A DNA stretch of 64,000 nt from Bacillus timonensis (GCA_020171895.1 JAIVAN010000011.1:1-64000), one strand, 5' to 3'. Counted from the first letter of the stretch, positions 25,785 through 35,525 are shown. Notes: a model not told the origin generated them from the letters alone. Numbers and translations: made by a program.

Positions 25785-27584
25785 CTATATTTGAATCATG
25801 TATGGTTTATATACTGCTTGATTTTTCCCGGATTCTTTTGCCATATACAAGGCTTGATCTGCCCTTTGAAATAGGTCTGTTAAGGAATCGTCTTGGCTAC
25901 TATTCCAATAAGAAACACCACAGGAAATCGTAACTCTCGGGTTAGTTTGACTTTCAACTTTCTTTATAATTCGCTCACTGATTGTCATACCAATGTCCGA
26001 TTGTATATGAGGTAAGTATATAGCTAATTCCTCTCCACCCCACCTAGCACCTATATCACTATCTCTAATACTAGATTGAATTAGATTTGCTACTTGAACA
26101 ATTACTTCGTCACCTACTTGGTGACCATATGTATCATTAATACTTTTAAAATTATCAATGTCTATTAATATAAATACGCCACATTCGTCACTATCCATTG
26201 ATAAGGATACCTTTTCATCTAAATAGCCTCTAGAATAGAGCTTTGTAAGGTGGTCTGTAATCACTAAATTTTCTAATTCTTCGCGAAGCATTGAATTTGA
26301 AAAGGCTAGTGTAGAATGATGTATAAGTGATTGTAGTAATTTGAATGTATCAAAAGAAAAAAAGTAAGGTTCTTTATGTAAAACAATCGCAACACCCTTC
26401 ATTAGACCGCTTTGAACCATTGGTATTGCCATAAGGGAATGATAGTCAATATAGTTCATTTCTTCTTCTGAGGATAGATCTCCTAAAAATAATGAATCAT
26501 GCTTATCAACTATGATATTGTTAATTTTTTTAATAAAAGGTCTAGCTTCTCTTGTTTGAAAAAAATCGGTACTTCCTGATAATATTTCTATTTTATCTTC
26601 TAGTGTAAATAAAATAAATCCTACTTCATCTGCTTTAAATGAGGCAAGAATTTGTTCGGACATAAAATTCATCGTATCCGTCAAACGTAAATTTGAATTT
26701 AATTTATGTGATACTTCATTTATTAGTTGCAGATCACTAATTAGTTTTTTGGATTGCTGATATAGTTTAGCATTTTCAATGGCAATTCCAGCCGTGTTTG
26801 TTAGTTGCTCAATAAATTTGGTATCTTCTGTTGTTATACTATTTGTTTTAAGTGAGATTACTTGTAACACTCCGTAAATACCTTGTTTTCCTTTGAAAGG
26901 AGAATATAAACTGGATACACGTTCGTCTAAGCTATCTACCTGCGCCTCACCAGCAACAAACGCTTGCATGGCATATTCATTTTCAATCCGATCGAACCGT
27001 AATTCCTTTATTGGTAAGTATTCATGGTTAATTTGATCTTGAGATAAATATAAATGATACTCATAAAAAGGAAATAGCCCTTGTAGTGTTATAATTACCT
27101 CTTCAAGAACCTCATTCATATCCATCGAGGAGTGAAATTTCATCGTGACATTAAATAGCTTTTCGTATCTTCTTTCTTTTAAAAGGATATTTTTTTCAAA
27201 ACTTTGAAAGAAATACGAACATACCTCACTTAATTTCAATTTAAATGTTTTGGAGAAATCTGTGGATATTCCTTGTATATAGATATATCCGTGTTTTTCT
27301 TCTTTCGATTTAATAGGTATATAGAGAGCGGTAGGGATAGAGTTACCCAATTTGGTATTAACTAGTTGCCCCTCTAATAGATCTTCATTTTCACTCTCAT
27401 CAGTTAGACTTTTGGAAAATATGTTCTGATCTAAGAAAGATACATCACGAACTTTTAAAACTTCTTTCAATTCTTCTATTAAAGTTTCTGCTAGTATTTC
27501 TTTTTTTGTTTGATCATGATTTATTAAAAGGTCAAACAGATTACTCCTTAGGGAGGATAATATCTCTTTTTCATTGAAATCCAC
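25785..27584 (-). CDS. dgcP: diguanylate cyclase with GAF domains (DgcP/YtrP)
   Basis: Makes cyclic di-GMP from GTP. About the first 430 residues hold tandem GAF-type sensory domains (e.g. ITLQGLFPFYEYHLYLS, TNTAGIAIENAKLY). They are followed by a GGDEF domain with GGEEL at about 516-520. An intact inhibitory RxxD site (RDSD) lies five residues before GGEEL, so product feedback is likely. It corresponds by position to B. subtilis YtrP (DgcP). The GTG at 27584 has AGGTG upstream and gives 599 aa. A GTG three codons earlier is possible but has no ribosome-binding site. Confidence 0.92.
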   Translation of the reverse strand: MDFNEKEILSSLRSNLFDLLINHDQTKKEILAETLIEELKEVLKVRDVSFLDQNIFSKSLTDESENEDLLEGQLVNTKLGNSIPTALYIPIKSKEEKHGYIYIQGISTDFSKTFKLKLSEVCSYFFQSFEKNILLKERRYEKLFNVTMKFHSSMDMNEVLEEVIITLQGLFPFYEYHLYLSQDQINHEYLPIKELRFDRIENEYAMQAFVAGEAQVDSLDERVSSLYSPFKGKQGIYGVLQVISLKTNSITTEDTKFIEQLTNTAGIAIENAKLYQQSKKLISDLQLINEVSHKLNSNLRLTDTMNFMSEQILASFKADEVGFILFTLEDKIEILSGSTDFFQTREARPFIKKINNIIVDKHDSLFLGDLSSEEEMNYIDYHSLMAIPMVQSGLMKGVAIVLHKEPYFFSFDTFKLLQSLIHHSTLAFSNSMLREELENLVITDHLTKLYSRGYLDEKVSLSMDSDECGVFILIDIDNFKSINDTYGHQVGDEVIVQVANLIQSSIRDSDIGARWGGEELAIYLPHIQSDIGMTISERIIKKVESQTNPRVTISCGVSYWNSSQDDSLTDLFQRADQALYMAKESGKNQAVYKPYMIQI

Positions 27585-27809
27585 TATTTTCACCTACAAT
27601 TCTCTAGCAAATTGTTGTATATATACTATTATAAGTTTTATTAACTTACATATCTATTAGTAATTTTCTAAAATCTCTATTTTCTTATAATTGTAATTAA
27701 TAGAGATTCTAGCATTATCAGATGCATACTTGACTTTAATGAAAATAAATCATATAATGGTCGTTGTGTAAAATATTGCAGCCTATGTGAACCTTTTTGC
27801 TGTATGAAC

Positions 27810-27893
27810 CCATTTTGTTCCTCTTATTTTTTATAAGAAGGTGTATCGTGTAACTCTCTGCTGCTAGAGCGAGGATACATGAAAACAAAATGG
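27810..27893 (+). ncRNA. candidate S4 autoregulatory leader of rpsD
   Basis: CCATTTTGTT (27810-27819) pairs perfectly with AACAAAATGG (27884-27893). It encloses a CTTAT/ATAAG hairpin and a second arm, GTGTATC/GGATACAT, with an internal loop. rpsD of B. subtilis is repressed by S4 binding to its own mRNA leader. The position and multi-helix layout fit that leader, though I cannot test the pseudoknot. Confidence 0.6.
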
Positions 27894-27913
27894 ACATATG
27901 AGTAAATCACATC

Positions 27914-27942
27914 TGTTTTTATTTTACAACAAAATAAAAACA
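27914..27942 (+). promoter_or_regulatory. hairpin directly before the rpsD ribosome-binding site
   Basis: TGTTTTTATTTT-ACAAC-AAAATAAAAACA, a perfect 12-bp stem of mostly A-U pairs. It ends 2 bases before AAAGGAGGAG and could modulate initiation on rpsD. Confidence 0.55.
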
Positions 27943-27960
27943 TTAAAGGAGGAGTCTTCA

Positions 27961-28563
27961 ATGGCTCGTTATACAGGTCCAAGCTGGAAATTATCTCGTC
28001 GTCTTGGCATTTCATTAAGTGGTACTGGAAAAGAATTAGAAAAGCGTCCTTACGCTCCTGGACAACATGGTCCAAACCAACGTAAAAAGCTTTCTGAGTA
28101 CGGTTTACAATTACAAGAGAAGCAAAAGCTTCGTCACATGTTCGGTGTTAATGAGCGCCAATTCCGTAACACATTCGATATCGCTGGTAAAATGCCAGGT
28201 AAACACGGTGAAAACTTCATGATTCTTCTTGAGTCTCGTTTAGACAACGTTGTTTATCGTTTAGGCTTAGCGCGTACTCGTCGTCAAGCTCGTCAATTAG
28301 TTAACCATGGTCACATCACTGTTGATGGAAATCGTGTAGATATCCCTTCATACCGTGTAAGAGCTGGTCAAACGATCTCTGTTCGTGAAAAATCACGTAA
28401 CCTAGATACAATTAAAGAAGCTATCGAAGTAAACAACTTCGTTCCTGACTTCTTAACTTTTGACGCTGACAAACTAGAAGGTACATTCACTCGTTTACCA
28501 GAACGTTCTGAATTACCAGCTGAAATTAACGAAGCATTAATCGTTGAGTTCTACTCTCGTTAA
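27961..28563 (+). CDS. rpsD: 30S ribosomal protein S4
   Basis: Primary 16S rRNA-binding protein that nucleates the 30S body and represses its own synthesis in Bacillus. The 200-aa protein starts [19 protein letters not shown] and has the S4 RNA-binding domain at [24 protein letters not shown]. It is the cysteine-free form, lacking the zinc-binding N-terminal cysteines found in some paralogues. Codon use is of the highly expressed type (CGT, GGT, GTT). A longer frame of 221 aa starts in the regulatory leader and is rejected. The ribosome-binding site is AAAGGAGGAG. Confidence 0.99.
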   Translation: MARYTGPSWKLSRRLGISLSGTGKELEKRPYAPGQHGPNQRKKLSEYGLQLQEKQKLRHMFGVNERQFRNTFDIAGKMPGKHGENFMILLESRLDNVVYRLGLARTRRQARQLVNHGHITVDGNRVDIPSYRVRAGQTISVREKSRNLDTIKEAIEVNNFVPDFLTFDADKLEGTFTRLPERSELPAEINEALIVEFYSR

Positions 28564-28572
28564 TAGCTTTCC

Positions 28573-28604
28573 AAAAAAAGACCATATCATTATGGTCTTT
28601 TTTT
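28573..28604 (+). terminator. terminator of rpsD
   Basis: AAAAAAAGACCATA-TCAT-TATGGTCTTTTTTT, a strong, symmetrical rho-independent terminator. Confidence 0.95.
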
Positions 28605-28634
28605 GTTCTTCTTAAATAATATTCCCAATTAGAC

Positions 28635-28792
28635 CTGTTAATCAGAGTGGAAGGAACCGAGACTCCTGCGGGAACAGCGCCGGGCCCCGGACCCCACAGA
28701 CTTAGCCGAGGAGGCTCAAGAAGCGCCCCACGGAAAGCTAGATTCCTGCAACGCAGATTAACACTCCAAGTACAGTGTTGTATTTTCAGGGG
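28635..28792 (+). repeat. GC-rich element, copy f (core without left flank)
   Basis: Core from TGTTAATCAGAGTGG to TTTTCAGG, directly after the rpsD terminator. The inner hairpin is decayed (GACTTAGCC) and the GCGCC/AGCGC arm is one pair shorter. It joins copy g head-to-tail. Confidence 0.9.
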
Positions 28793-29034
28793 AGACTACC
28801 ATCAAATTTGAAAATTGCACCTTGGTTAATGAAAATGTTTTTTTGTTATTAGAATGTTGTATCCAAGTATTCATGCGTGTTAACCGAAGTGGAAGGACCG
28901 AGACTCCTGCGGGAGATGCGCTGGACTGGAGACCCCACAGGCGAAGCCGAGGAGGCTCCAGGAGCGCCCCGCGGAAAGCGAGGTTCCTGCAACGGAGGTT
29001 AACACCCCATGTTCAGTTTTCTATTTTCAGGTTA
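28793..29034 (+). repeat. GC-rich element, copy g
   Basis: A full forward unit immediately after copy f. The left flank has AAATTTGAAAATTGCACC. The core carries GCGCT/AGCGC, CTGGAG/CTCCAG and GGCGAAGCC, nearly identical to copies b and k. It lies between the convergent rpsD and tyrS genes. Confidence 0.92.
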
Positions 29035-29044
29035 TCCTTTTCAT

Positions 29045-29073
29045 AAAAAAAAGCCGTCAAAATGACGACTCTT
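29045..29073 (-). terminator. terminator of tyrS
   Basis: AGTCGTCA / TGACGGCT stem (one wobble pair) followed by eight T residues on the minus strand. Confidence 0.85.
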
Positions 29074-29080
29074 TCAATGA

Positions 29081-30340
29081 TCAATATTTAATCACAAAAT
29101 ATTTTTTCTTTCCTCTTCTAACAATCGTAAATTGACCTTCAATTCGATCATCTTTCGTGATGACTCGATCTAACTCCTGTGTTCTTTCTCCATTAACATA
29201 AATCGCTCCATTAGAAATATCCTCTCTTGCTTGTCGCTTCGATGGAGAAATTTTACTCGTTACAAGTAAATCAATTAACCCTATTTCTTCTTCACCTTCA
29301 AAATCAAATGAAGGAACATCTTTAAACCCTTGTTTAATCTCCTCAGCAGACAAATTCCCTACTTCACCATTAAAAAGTGCATCAGAAATCTTAACTGCTT
29401 GCTGTAACGCTTCTTCTCCATGAACAAGCTTCGTTACCTCTTCAGCTAACGCTTTTTGAGCTGAGCGGTTTTCTGGAGCTACTTTTATTTCTTCTTCTAA
29501 TTTCTCTATCATTTCTTTAGATAAGAACGTAAAGTATTTCATGTATTTTATGACATCTCTATCATCTGTATTAATCCAAAATTGGTAAAACTCATACGGA
29601 GAAGTTTTCTCTTTATCTAACCAAATTGCTCCACCTTCAGTTTTTCCAAATTTGGTTCCATCGGATTTAGTTACAAGTGGGAATGTTAATCCAAATGCTT
29701 TAGCGTCTTCTTTTGACTTTCGAATTAACTCAAGGCCCGCTGTAATATTCCCCCATTGATCACTGCCACCAATTTGCAACTTACAGTTTTCTTGTTCATA
29801 CAATTTTAAGAAATCGTATGATTGAAGAATCATATAGCTAAATTCTGTAAATGAAATGCCAGAATCAAGTCGAGACTGAACAGAATCTTTTGCAAGCATG
29901 TAATTTAACCCAAAGCTTTTACCGATATCACGTAAGAAAGTAATTAGATCTAAATTCCCTATCCAGTCGTAATTATTTGCGATTTGAGCAGGATTTTCAC
30001 TCGCATTAAAATCTAAGAAGCGTGAAAGCTGATTTTTAATCTTTTCACTAAATTCTTGAACAACTTCTTTTGAATTTAACGTTCGCTCACTTTTCTTTCC
30101 ACTCGGATCTCCTATTAAACCCGTAGCACCACCAACAAGGGCAATGGGCTGATGTCCTGCCTCTTGAAATCTTCTTAACATTAATATACTAACTAGATGC
30201 CCTATGTGAAGGCTATCGCCGGTTGGATCAAAACCACAATATAATTTGACCTTTTCGCTAGAAAGGGCACCTCGCAACCCTTCTTCATCCGTTAACTGAT
30301 TAATGAGTCCTCTAAACTCTAAGTCTTTAATCAAATCCAC
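29081..30340 (-). CDS. tyrS: tyrosyl-tRNA synthetase
   Basis: Class Ic aminoacyl-tRNA synthetase (EC 6.1.1.1) that charges tRNA-Tyr. The 419-aa protein has the HIGH-type motif GDSLHIGHL, the tyrosine-site motif SYMILQSYDF, the KMSKS-type loop KFGKTEGG, and a C-terminal S4-like RNA-binding domain (SPSKRQAREDISNGAIYVNG). The start is the GTG at 30340, 9 nt after AAGGAG. The 15 upstream codons of the open frame fall in the T-box terminator and are rejected. Control is by a tyrosine T-box leader. Confidence 0.97.
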   Translation of the reverse strand: MDLIKDLEFRGLINQLTDEEGLRGALSSEKVKLYCGFDPTGDSLHIGHLVSILMLRRFQEAGHQPIALVGGATGLIGDPSGKKSERTLNSKEVVQEFSEKIKNQLSRFLDFNASENPAQIANNYDWIGNLDLITFLRDIGKSFGLNYMLAKDSVQSRLDSGISFTEFSYMILQSYDFLKLYEQENCKLQIGGSDQWGNITAGLELIRKSKEDAKAFGLTFPLVTKSDGTKFGKTEGGAIWLDKEKTSPYEFYQFWINTDDRDVIKYMKYFTFLSKEMIEKLEEEIKVAPENRSAQKALAEEVTKLVHGEEALQQAVKISDALFNGEVGNLSAEEIKQGFKDVPSFDFEGEEEIGLIDLLVTSKISPSKRQAREDISNGAIYVNGERTQELDRVITKDDRIEGQFTIVRRGKKKYFVIKY

Positions 30341-30367
30341 TACCAACAGCTCCTTTTTTCTGAAAAT

Positions 30368-30600
30368 AAAAAAACTCGTCCCCAAGACGAAGGGACGAGT
30401 GTATCCGCGGTACCACCCTACTTAAGGACATTACAAAAAACATCCTTCACTTAACTAGATAACGGCATCACCGTCTTTTGCTACTATACTTCACAAAAGA
30501 TGCTCTAGGAGGTAATTCACACTTATCTATGTACTGATTTACACCGACCATCAGCTCTCTAAAACATTGAGATAAGTACTACTTATTCCTATCATAGCTC
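30368..30600 (-). promoter_or_regulatory. T-box riboswitch leader of tyrS (Tyr)
   Basis: The minus strand holds the T-box sequence AGGGTGGTACCGCGG (30419-30405). It is followed by a terminator, CTCGTCCC / GGGACGAG with seven T residues (30399-30368). Upstream is a stem I region with a candidate specifier codon TAC (30533-30531), which reads tyrosine. Uncharged tRNA-Tyr should favour the antiterminator. Confidence 0.92.
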
Positions 30601-30696
30601 ACAATATAAGATATAGAATTTTTATCATAAAAAGATTGTCCATGTCAAATAAATAATTGGAAAAAAAGAAAAAAATATAAATGATTGTCCTCTTTA

Positions 30697-30705
30697 TGCT
30701 ATAAT
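30697..30705 (+). promoter_or_regulatory. extended -10 promoter of the PBP gene
   Basis: TGCTATAAT, i.e. TGn directly before TATAAT, 27 bp before the start codon. The -35 region is weak, as is usual for extended -10 promoters. Confidence 0.6.
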
Positions 30706-30732
30706 TGACTTGATTTTAGGGGGATTGATGAT

Positions 30733-33696
30733 ATGGATTTTAATAAATCAAAATGGACTGAGAGGCTCAGTTCACTGACACTCTTCTTAAAAAAGAAGAC
30801 CATTGTGAAGAGTGTTCGCATTACCTATGGAGTTGCCTGGAACTTATTCCTTTTGTTTATGATATTTGGACTTATCGGATTAAGCTTTGCTGGTGGCGCA
30901 GGTGCTGGTTATTTTGCCTCATTGGTTAAAAATGAACCCATTCGTCCTTATAGTGATATGAAAAAGGATATATACAACTACGAAGAAACTACCGAGGTTT
31001 ACTTTGCTGATAATAAATATCTTGGAAAACTAAGGTCAGATTTATATCGTGAGGAAATTAAACTTAGCGATATCTCTCCTTATCTTATTAACGCAGTTAT
31101 TGCTACTGAAGACGAGTATTTTTACGAGCATAATGGCGTAGTACCAAAAGCAATTATACGTGCAATTTTACAAGAAGTAACGAATTCCTCTGTTCGAACC
31201 GGGGGAAGTACTTTAACCCAACAATTAATAAAAAATCAAATTCTTACGAATGAAGTTTCTTTTGATCGCAAGGCCAAGGAAATTTTACTTGCATTAAGAC
31301 TTGAGAAGTCTTTCAAAAAAGATGAAATTATCGAAGCATACTTAAATGTTGCTTCTTTCGGACGTAACTCTTCGGGACAAAATATTGCAGGAGTACAGTC
31401 TGCAGCACAAGGAATCTTCGGTGTAAATGCAAAGGACTTAAATTTAGCACAAGCAGCTTTTATAGCTGGTTTACCACAAAGTCCATATGGCTACACGCCG
31501 TTTACGAATAAAGCAGAGGTAAAAGAATCAATTGAACCTGGTCTTACTCGTATGAAAACGGTACTTACAAGAATGTTAAATGCCAAATACATTACAAAAG
31601 AAGAATTTGATGAAGCTCTCTCTTATGACATTAAGGGTAACCTTATCAGTAAAAAGGATTCCGCACGAGATCAATATCCTTGGTTAACGAGCGAAGTCGA
31701 GTTAAGAGCAACAAAAATTCTAGCCGTAAAGCTTGCTGAAGCTGATGGATATGTAGAAGATGATCTTTCATCAGATGATGATCTTTATAATTATTATCAC
31801 TCTATTGCCGATAAAAAATTAAGACAAAATGGCTACCGAATCTATACAACCATAGATAAGGACATTTATGAAGCAATGCAGGAAGTTGTCCAAAATTACG
31901 AGTATTTTGGAAACGATAAAAAACAAGTGAAAAAGGATCCTGAGACTGGGGAAAACATTGAAGTAATGGAGCCAGTTGAAACTGGAGCAGTACTAATAGA
32001 AAACAAGACCGGAAAAATTATTAGCTTTGTTGCAGGTCGTGATTTTAATCGTGAAGAAACAAATCACGCTACCTATTCAAAACGTCCTAATGGGTCAACG
32101 ATGAAGCCGATTTTAGTTTATGCACCTGCGATTGAATACGGAACTTTACAGCCTGGTTCAGTATTAGCTGATGTCGAATACTTATGGCCAGGCTTAAATA
32201 AAAATGTTTATAACTATGGTGGAGAAAATGATTATGATGGACTTATGTCTGCAAGACATGCTTTAAAAATGTCTAGAAACGTTCCTGCCGCTAAAGCCTA
32301 TGTTAATAATTTTTCAAGCCGTCCTATCACATACTTAGAAAAGATGGGATTTACCTCTTTAGTCGATGCTGATGAACATGCTTACGCATTATCACTAGGT
32401 GCACTAACAGATGGTGTTTCAGTTGAAGAAAATGTAAATGCGTATTCTACATTTGCCAATGAGGGCAAATTCATAGATGCATATATGATTGAAAGAATTG
32501 AAACAAAAGATGGCGAAATTGTTTTTGAACATGAAGGTAGTGCAGTAGATGTTTTCACTCCACAAACAGCATATTTAACGTTAGATATGATGCGTGATGT
32601 TATAAGAAGTGGAACGGCTACTTCAATAAATGGCTATTTAAAGTTTAAAGCAGACTGGGCTGGTAAAACAGGTACAGGACAAGACTTTAAAGACGCATGG
32701 TTCGTCGCAACAAATCCTAATGTGACATTTGGCACATGGATAGGATACGATACGCCTAAGCCATTAGAAAAAAATTACAAAGGATTAAACTATTCAATAC
32801 GAAATACATTACTATGGTCTAAGTTAATGAACGCAACATATGATGTTAAGCCTGAACTTGTTGCACCTTCTGAAACCTTTAAAATGCCTGGAGGAATTGT
32901 AAGACGTTCTTACTGTGCGTTATCAGGTTTACTTCCTTCTGACCTATGTAAAGAAGCAGGTCTAGTAACAGAAGATATTTTTAATGCAAAGTTCGTTCCA
33001 ACTAAAGTTGATGATAACTTAATTAAAGGGAAGTACATTGTGGTTGATGATAAGGCATATCGAGTTCCTGAAAGTGCGCCAATTGAATTTGTTCAAGAAG
33101 GCATCATGATTAAGAAAGCATTTTTAGAGCTTCATGACCTCAAGGATACTTCTGCAATTGAAGATTTATTACCTGAGCGTGAGCAGTGGGCAGGACTTGT
33201 TATTACTGAAGAAGATGAATTACAAGATAATGGCCTAAAACCAACTAAAGTCACTGGACTACAGCTTTCACAAGGAAAACTTTCATGGAAAAAGCATACT
33301 CATGAAGATATCATTGGATATCGTATCTATGCCGCTCAGAACTTTACAACAGAGTTTAAAAAGGTAGCAAGTGTACCAGCTACTAAAGATTTACAGGCTG
33401 CCATTGGAACTTCGATTGCAGCATATTATGTAACAGCAGTTGATGTAACTGGCAATGAATCTGAGCCATCTGATATCGTTAAGCAAGGAGACTATCAAGA
33501 GACACCAATTATAGTCGACCCACCTTCCGACGATGAAGAAGAACCTGGTGATGGTTCTGGTGATGATAACAAAGATGATGAAAATTCAGGTGGTACTAGG
33601 AAACCTGGTGATGGTAAGAAAAGAACTGAATTCAAAAACCCTACTCATTTGAGTAGGGTTTTTTATTTTATTAGTTTAGTCCTCCATCGTAGATAA
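30733..33696 (+). CDS. class A penicillin-binding protein (glycosyltransferase/transpeptidase)
   Basis: Bifunctional peptidoglycan synthase. Order of parts: a cytoplasmic start and one membrane helix (about 35-60); a GT51 domain with catalytic Glu126 in ATEDEYFYEH and GGSTLTQQLIKN; a transpeptidase with Ser455 in STMK, SRN at 514-516 and KTG at 645-647; a fibronectin-III-like domain at about 833-917 (GLQLSQGKLSWKKH to AVDVTGNESEPSD); and an acidic Gly/Asp tail. The last 30 or so codons are odd. The frame passes through the terminator hairpin and stops 21 bp inside acsA. A single extra A in the run at 33618-33623 would bring a TGA at 33627-33629, just before the hairpin. A frameshift or base-call error near the 3' end is therefore likely, and the true product may be about 23 residues shorter. 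Confidence 0.9.
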   Translation: MDFNKSKWTERLSSLTLFLKKKTIVKSVRITYGVAWNLFLLFMIFGLIGLSFAGGAGAGYFASLVKNEPIRPYSDMKKDIYNYEETTEVYFADNKYLGKLRSDLYREEIKLSDISPYLINAVIATEDEYFYEHNGVVPKAIIRAILQEVTNSSVRTGGSTLTQQLIKNQILTNEVSFDRKAKEILLALRLEKSFKKDEIIEAYLNVASFGRNSSGQNIAGVQSAAQGIFGVNAKDLNLAQAAFIAGLPQSPYGYTPFTNKAEVKESIEPGLTRMKTVLTRMLNAKYITKEEFDEALSYDIKGNLISKKDSARDQYPWLTSEVELRATKILAVKLAEADGYVEDDLSSDDDLYNYYHSIADKKLRQNGYRIYTTIDKDIYEAMQEVVQNYEYFGNDKKQVKKDPETGENIEVMEPVETGAVLIENKTGKIISFVAGRDFNREETNHATYSKRPNGSTMKPILVYAPAIEYGTLQPGSVLADVEYLWPGLNKNVYNYGGENDYDGLMSARHALKMSRNVPAAKAYVNNFSSRPITYLEKMGFTSLVDADEHAYALSLGALTDGVSVEENVNAYSTFANEGKFIDAYMIERIETKDGEIVFEHEGSAVDVFTPQTAYLTLDMMRDVIRSGTATSINGYLKFKADWAGKTGTGQDFKDAWFVATNPNVTFGTWIGYDTPKPLEKNYKGLNYSIRNTLLWSKLMNATYDVKPELVAPSETFKMPGGIVRRSYCALSGLLPSDLCKEAGLVTEDIFNAKFVPTKVDDNLIKGKYIVVDDKAYRVPESAPIEFVQEGIMIKKAFLELHDLKDTSAIEDLLPEREQWAGLVITEEDELQDNGLKPTKVTGLQLSQGKLSWKKHTHEDIIGYRIYAAQNFTTEFKKVASVPATKDLQAAIGTSIAAYYVTAVDVTGNESEPSDIVKQGDYQETPIIVDPPSDDEEEPGDGSGDDNKDDENSGGTRKPGDGKKRTEFKNPTHLSRVFYFISLVLHRR
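33635..33668. terminator. bidirectional terminator between the PBP gene and acsA
   Basis: AAACCCTACTCA / TGAGTAGGGTTT stem with T-runs on both strands. It lies inside the annotated PBP reading frame and directly after the acsA stop codon. Confidence 0.92.
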
Positions 33697-35394
33697 ATCG
33701 CCTGTTGGTAAATCTAATTCCCATGCTTTTAGCACACGTCTCATGATTTTTCCACTTCTCGTTTTTGGAAGCTTATCTCTAAAGTCAATTTCTCTTGGTG
33801 CAGCATGTGCAGCCAATCCTTTTTTTACAAATGCGCGAATTTCATCTTTAAGTTCTTCTGTTGCTTCATAGCCGTCTCTTAATGCAACAAACGCTTTAAT
33901 AATTTCTCCTCGAACAGGGTCTGGCTTTCCGATTACTCCCGCTTCTGCAACTGCTGGATGCTCAACTAATTTACTTTCAACCTCAAATGGTCCAACACGT
34001 TCTCCACTTGTCATAATGACATCATCAATTCTGCCTTGAAACCAAAAGTAGCCGTCTTCATCTTTATAGGCAGAATCTCCTGAAACGTACCAATCACCTG
34101 GCATGAAATAAGAATCGTACTTTTCTTTATTATTCCAAATTGTATACATCATAGAAGGCCAACCTTTTTTAATAGCTAAGTTCCCCATTCGATATGGAGG
34201 CAGTTCATTTCCTTGATTATCTACAATTGCAGCAACTACTCCAGGTAGTGGCTTTCCCATAGAGCCAGGTTTTATTTCCATACAAGGATAATTACATATT
34301 AATTGTGCTCCTGTCTCTGTCATCCACCAAGTATCATGTATACGAAGGTGGAATACCTTTACACCCCAACGAACAACTTCTGGATTTAATGGTTCACCTA
34401 CACTTAATAAATGTCTAAGTGAGCTTAAATTAAAGCTTTTAACAACTTCGTCTCCTGCTCCCATAAGCATTCTAAAAGCTGTTGGAGCACTATACCAAAC
34501 CGTCACACCGTAATCCTCAATGGTTTGGTACCAAGCTTCTGGGCTAAATCGTCCTCCAACAATGACATTAGAAGCTCCCATTAGCCATGGGCCAAAAATC
34601 CCATATGACGTTCCTGTTACCCAGCCTGGGTCTGCAGTACACCAGTAAACATCATCTTCCTTCAAATCCAACACCCATTTTGCAGTTTGATAGTGTTGGA
34701 TCATAGCATTATGAACATGTAAAACACCTTTAGGTTTCCCAGTGGACCCAGATGTATAATGTAAAATAAGCCCGTCTTTGCGATCAACCCATTCAATCAT
34801 TAGGTCCTTACTTGCGGTTTTCATTCTCGTTAAAAAATCGATAAACGGCCCTTTTTCTTCTACTTGACTTCCTACAAGTACGACATGCTTAAGAGAAGGT
34901 AAATCATCAAGTGGAATGCGCTCTAATAATTCTGGTGTTGTAACAATCACTTTGGCTTCACTGTCTAATAGACGATCTCTTACAGCACCTTCCATGAAAG
35001 CTTCAAATAACGGACCGACAATTGCCCCTAATTTTAATGCACCTAATAAAGCAAAATAAAGTTCTGGACACCTTGGCATGAAAATAAACACTCGATCTCC
35101 TTTTTCTACATCTGCTGCTTGTTTAAGAACATTTCCTGCTTTGTTAGATAGCTCTTTCATCTCTTTAAATGTATACTTTTCATTTCTAGCTGAATCTCTG
35201 TAATATAAAGCTACTTTATTTTTACGAGCACCAGACGCATGGCGATCGATAGCCTCATGTGCCATATTTACTCTTCCTGACTCATACCATGAAAAAGTCT
35301 TTTCAGCATCTGACCAATCAAAAGATTGATAGGTTTCATTATAGTTTTTTAAGTTAAATTCGCCCTGCATTACTGGTAGCGCTTCCATTTTCAC
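33676..35394 (-). CDS. acsA: acetyl-CoA synthetase AcsA
   Basis: AMP-forming acetate-CoA ligase (EC 6.2.1.1) for growth on acetate or acetoin products. The 572-aa protein has the ATP motif HYTSGSTGKPKGVLHVH, the adenine-site motif DTWWMTETG, the hinge GDSAYKDEDGYFWFQGRIDD and the catalytic PKTRSGKIMRR. Its lysine is residue 549, the same number as the lysine acetylated by AcuA and deacetylated by AcuC/SrtN in B. subtilis. The start is a GTG with AGGGGGAG at good spacing. It is divergent from acuABC, with a cre between them. Confidence 0.98.
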   Translation of the reverse strand: MKMEALPVMQGEFNLKNYNETYQSFDWSDAEKTFSWYESGRVNMAHEAIDRHASGARKNKVALYYRDSARNEKYTFKEMKELSNKAGNVLKQAADVEKGDRVFIFMPRCPELYFALLGALKLGAIVGPLFEAFMEGAVRDRLLDSEAKVIVTTPELLERIPLDDLPSLKHVVLVGSQVEEKGPFIDFLTRMKTASKDLMIEWVDRKDGLILHYTSGSTGKPKGVLHVHNAMIQHYQTAKWVLDLKEDDVYWCTADPGWVTGTSYGIFGPWLMGASNVIVGGRFSPEAWYQTIEDYGVTVWYSAPTAFRMLMGAGDEVVKSFNLSSLRHLLSVGEPLNPEVVRWGVKVFHLRIHDTWWMTETGAQLICNYPCMEIKPGSMGKPLPGVVAAIVDNQGNELPPYRMGNLAIKKGWPSMMYTIWNNKEKYDSYFMPGDWYVSGDSAYKDEDGYFWFQGRIDDVIMTSGERVGPFEVESKLVEHPAVAEAGVIGKPDPVRGEIIKAFVALRDGYEATEELKDEIRAFVKKGLAAHAAPREIDFRDKLPKTRSGKIMRRVLKAWELDLPTGDLSTMED

Positions 35395-35435
35395 AATGAA
35401 CTCCCCCTTTTATTGCTCTGTACTAAGTGTCTACT

Positions 35436-35464
35436 ATTATAGTATAAAACCTTACTTTTCTCAA
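35436..35464 (-). promoter_or_regulatory. sigma-A promoter of acsA
   Basis: On the minus strand TTGAGA (35464-35459), a 17-bp spacer and TATAAT (35441-35436). Excellent fit to the consensus. Confidence 0.8.
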
Positions 35465-35525
35465 TTTTTTAAATTTTATATTTATACTTATTAACAGAGA
35501 GTATATAATAATACGTAAATTTTTG

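Noticed and set aside
27898-27960. 21-codon N-terminal extension of rpsD
   Set aside because: It lies over the leader hairpin and the ribosome-binding site; the standard S4 start MARYTGPSW is at 27961.
28822-29046. 74-aa open frame after rpsD
   Set aside because: Translation of repeat copy g.
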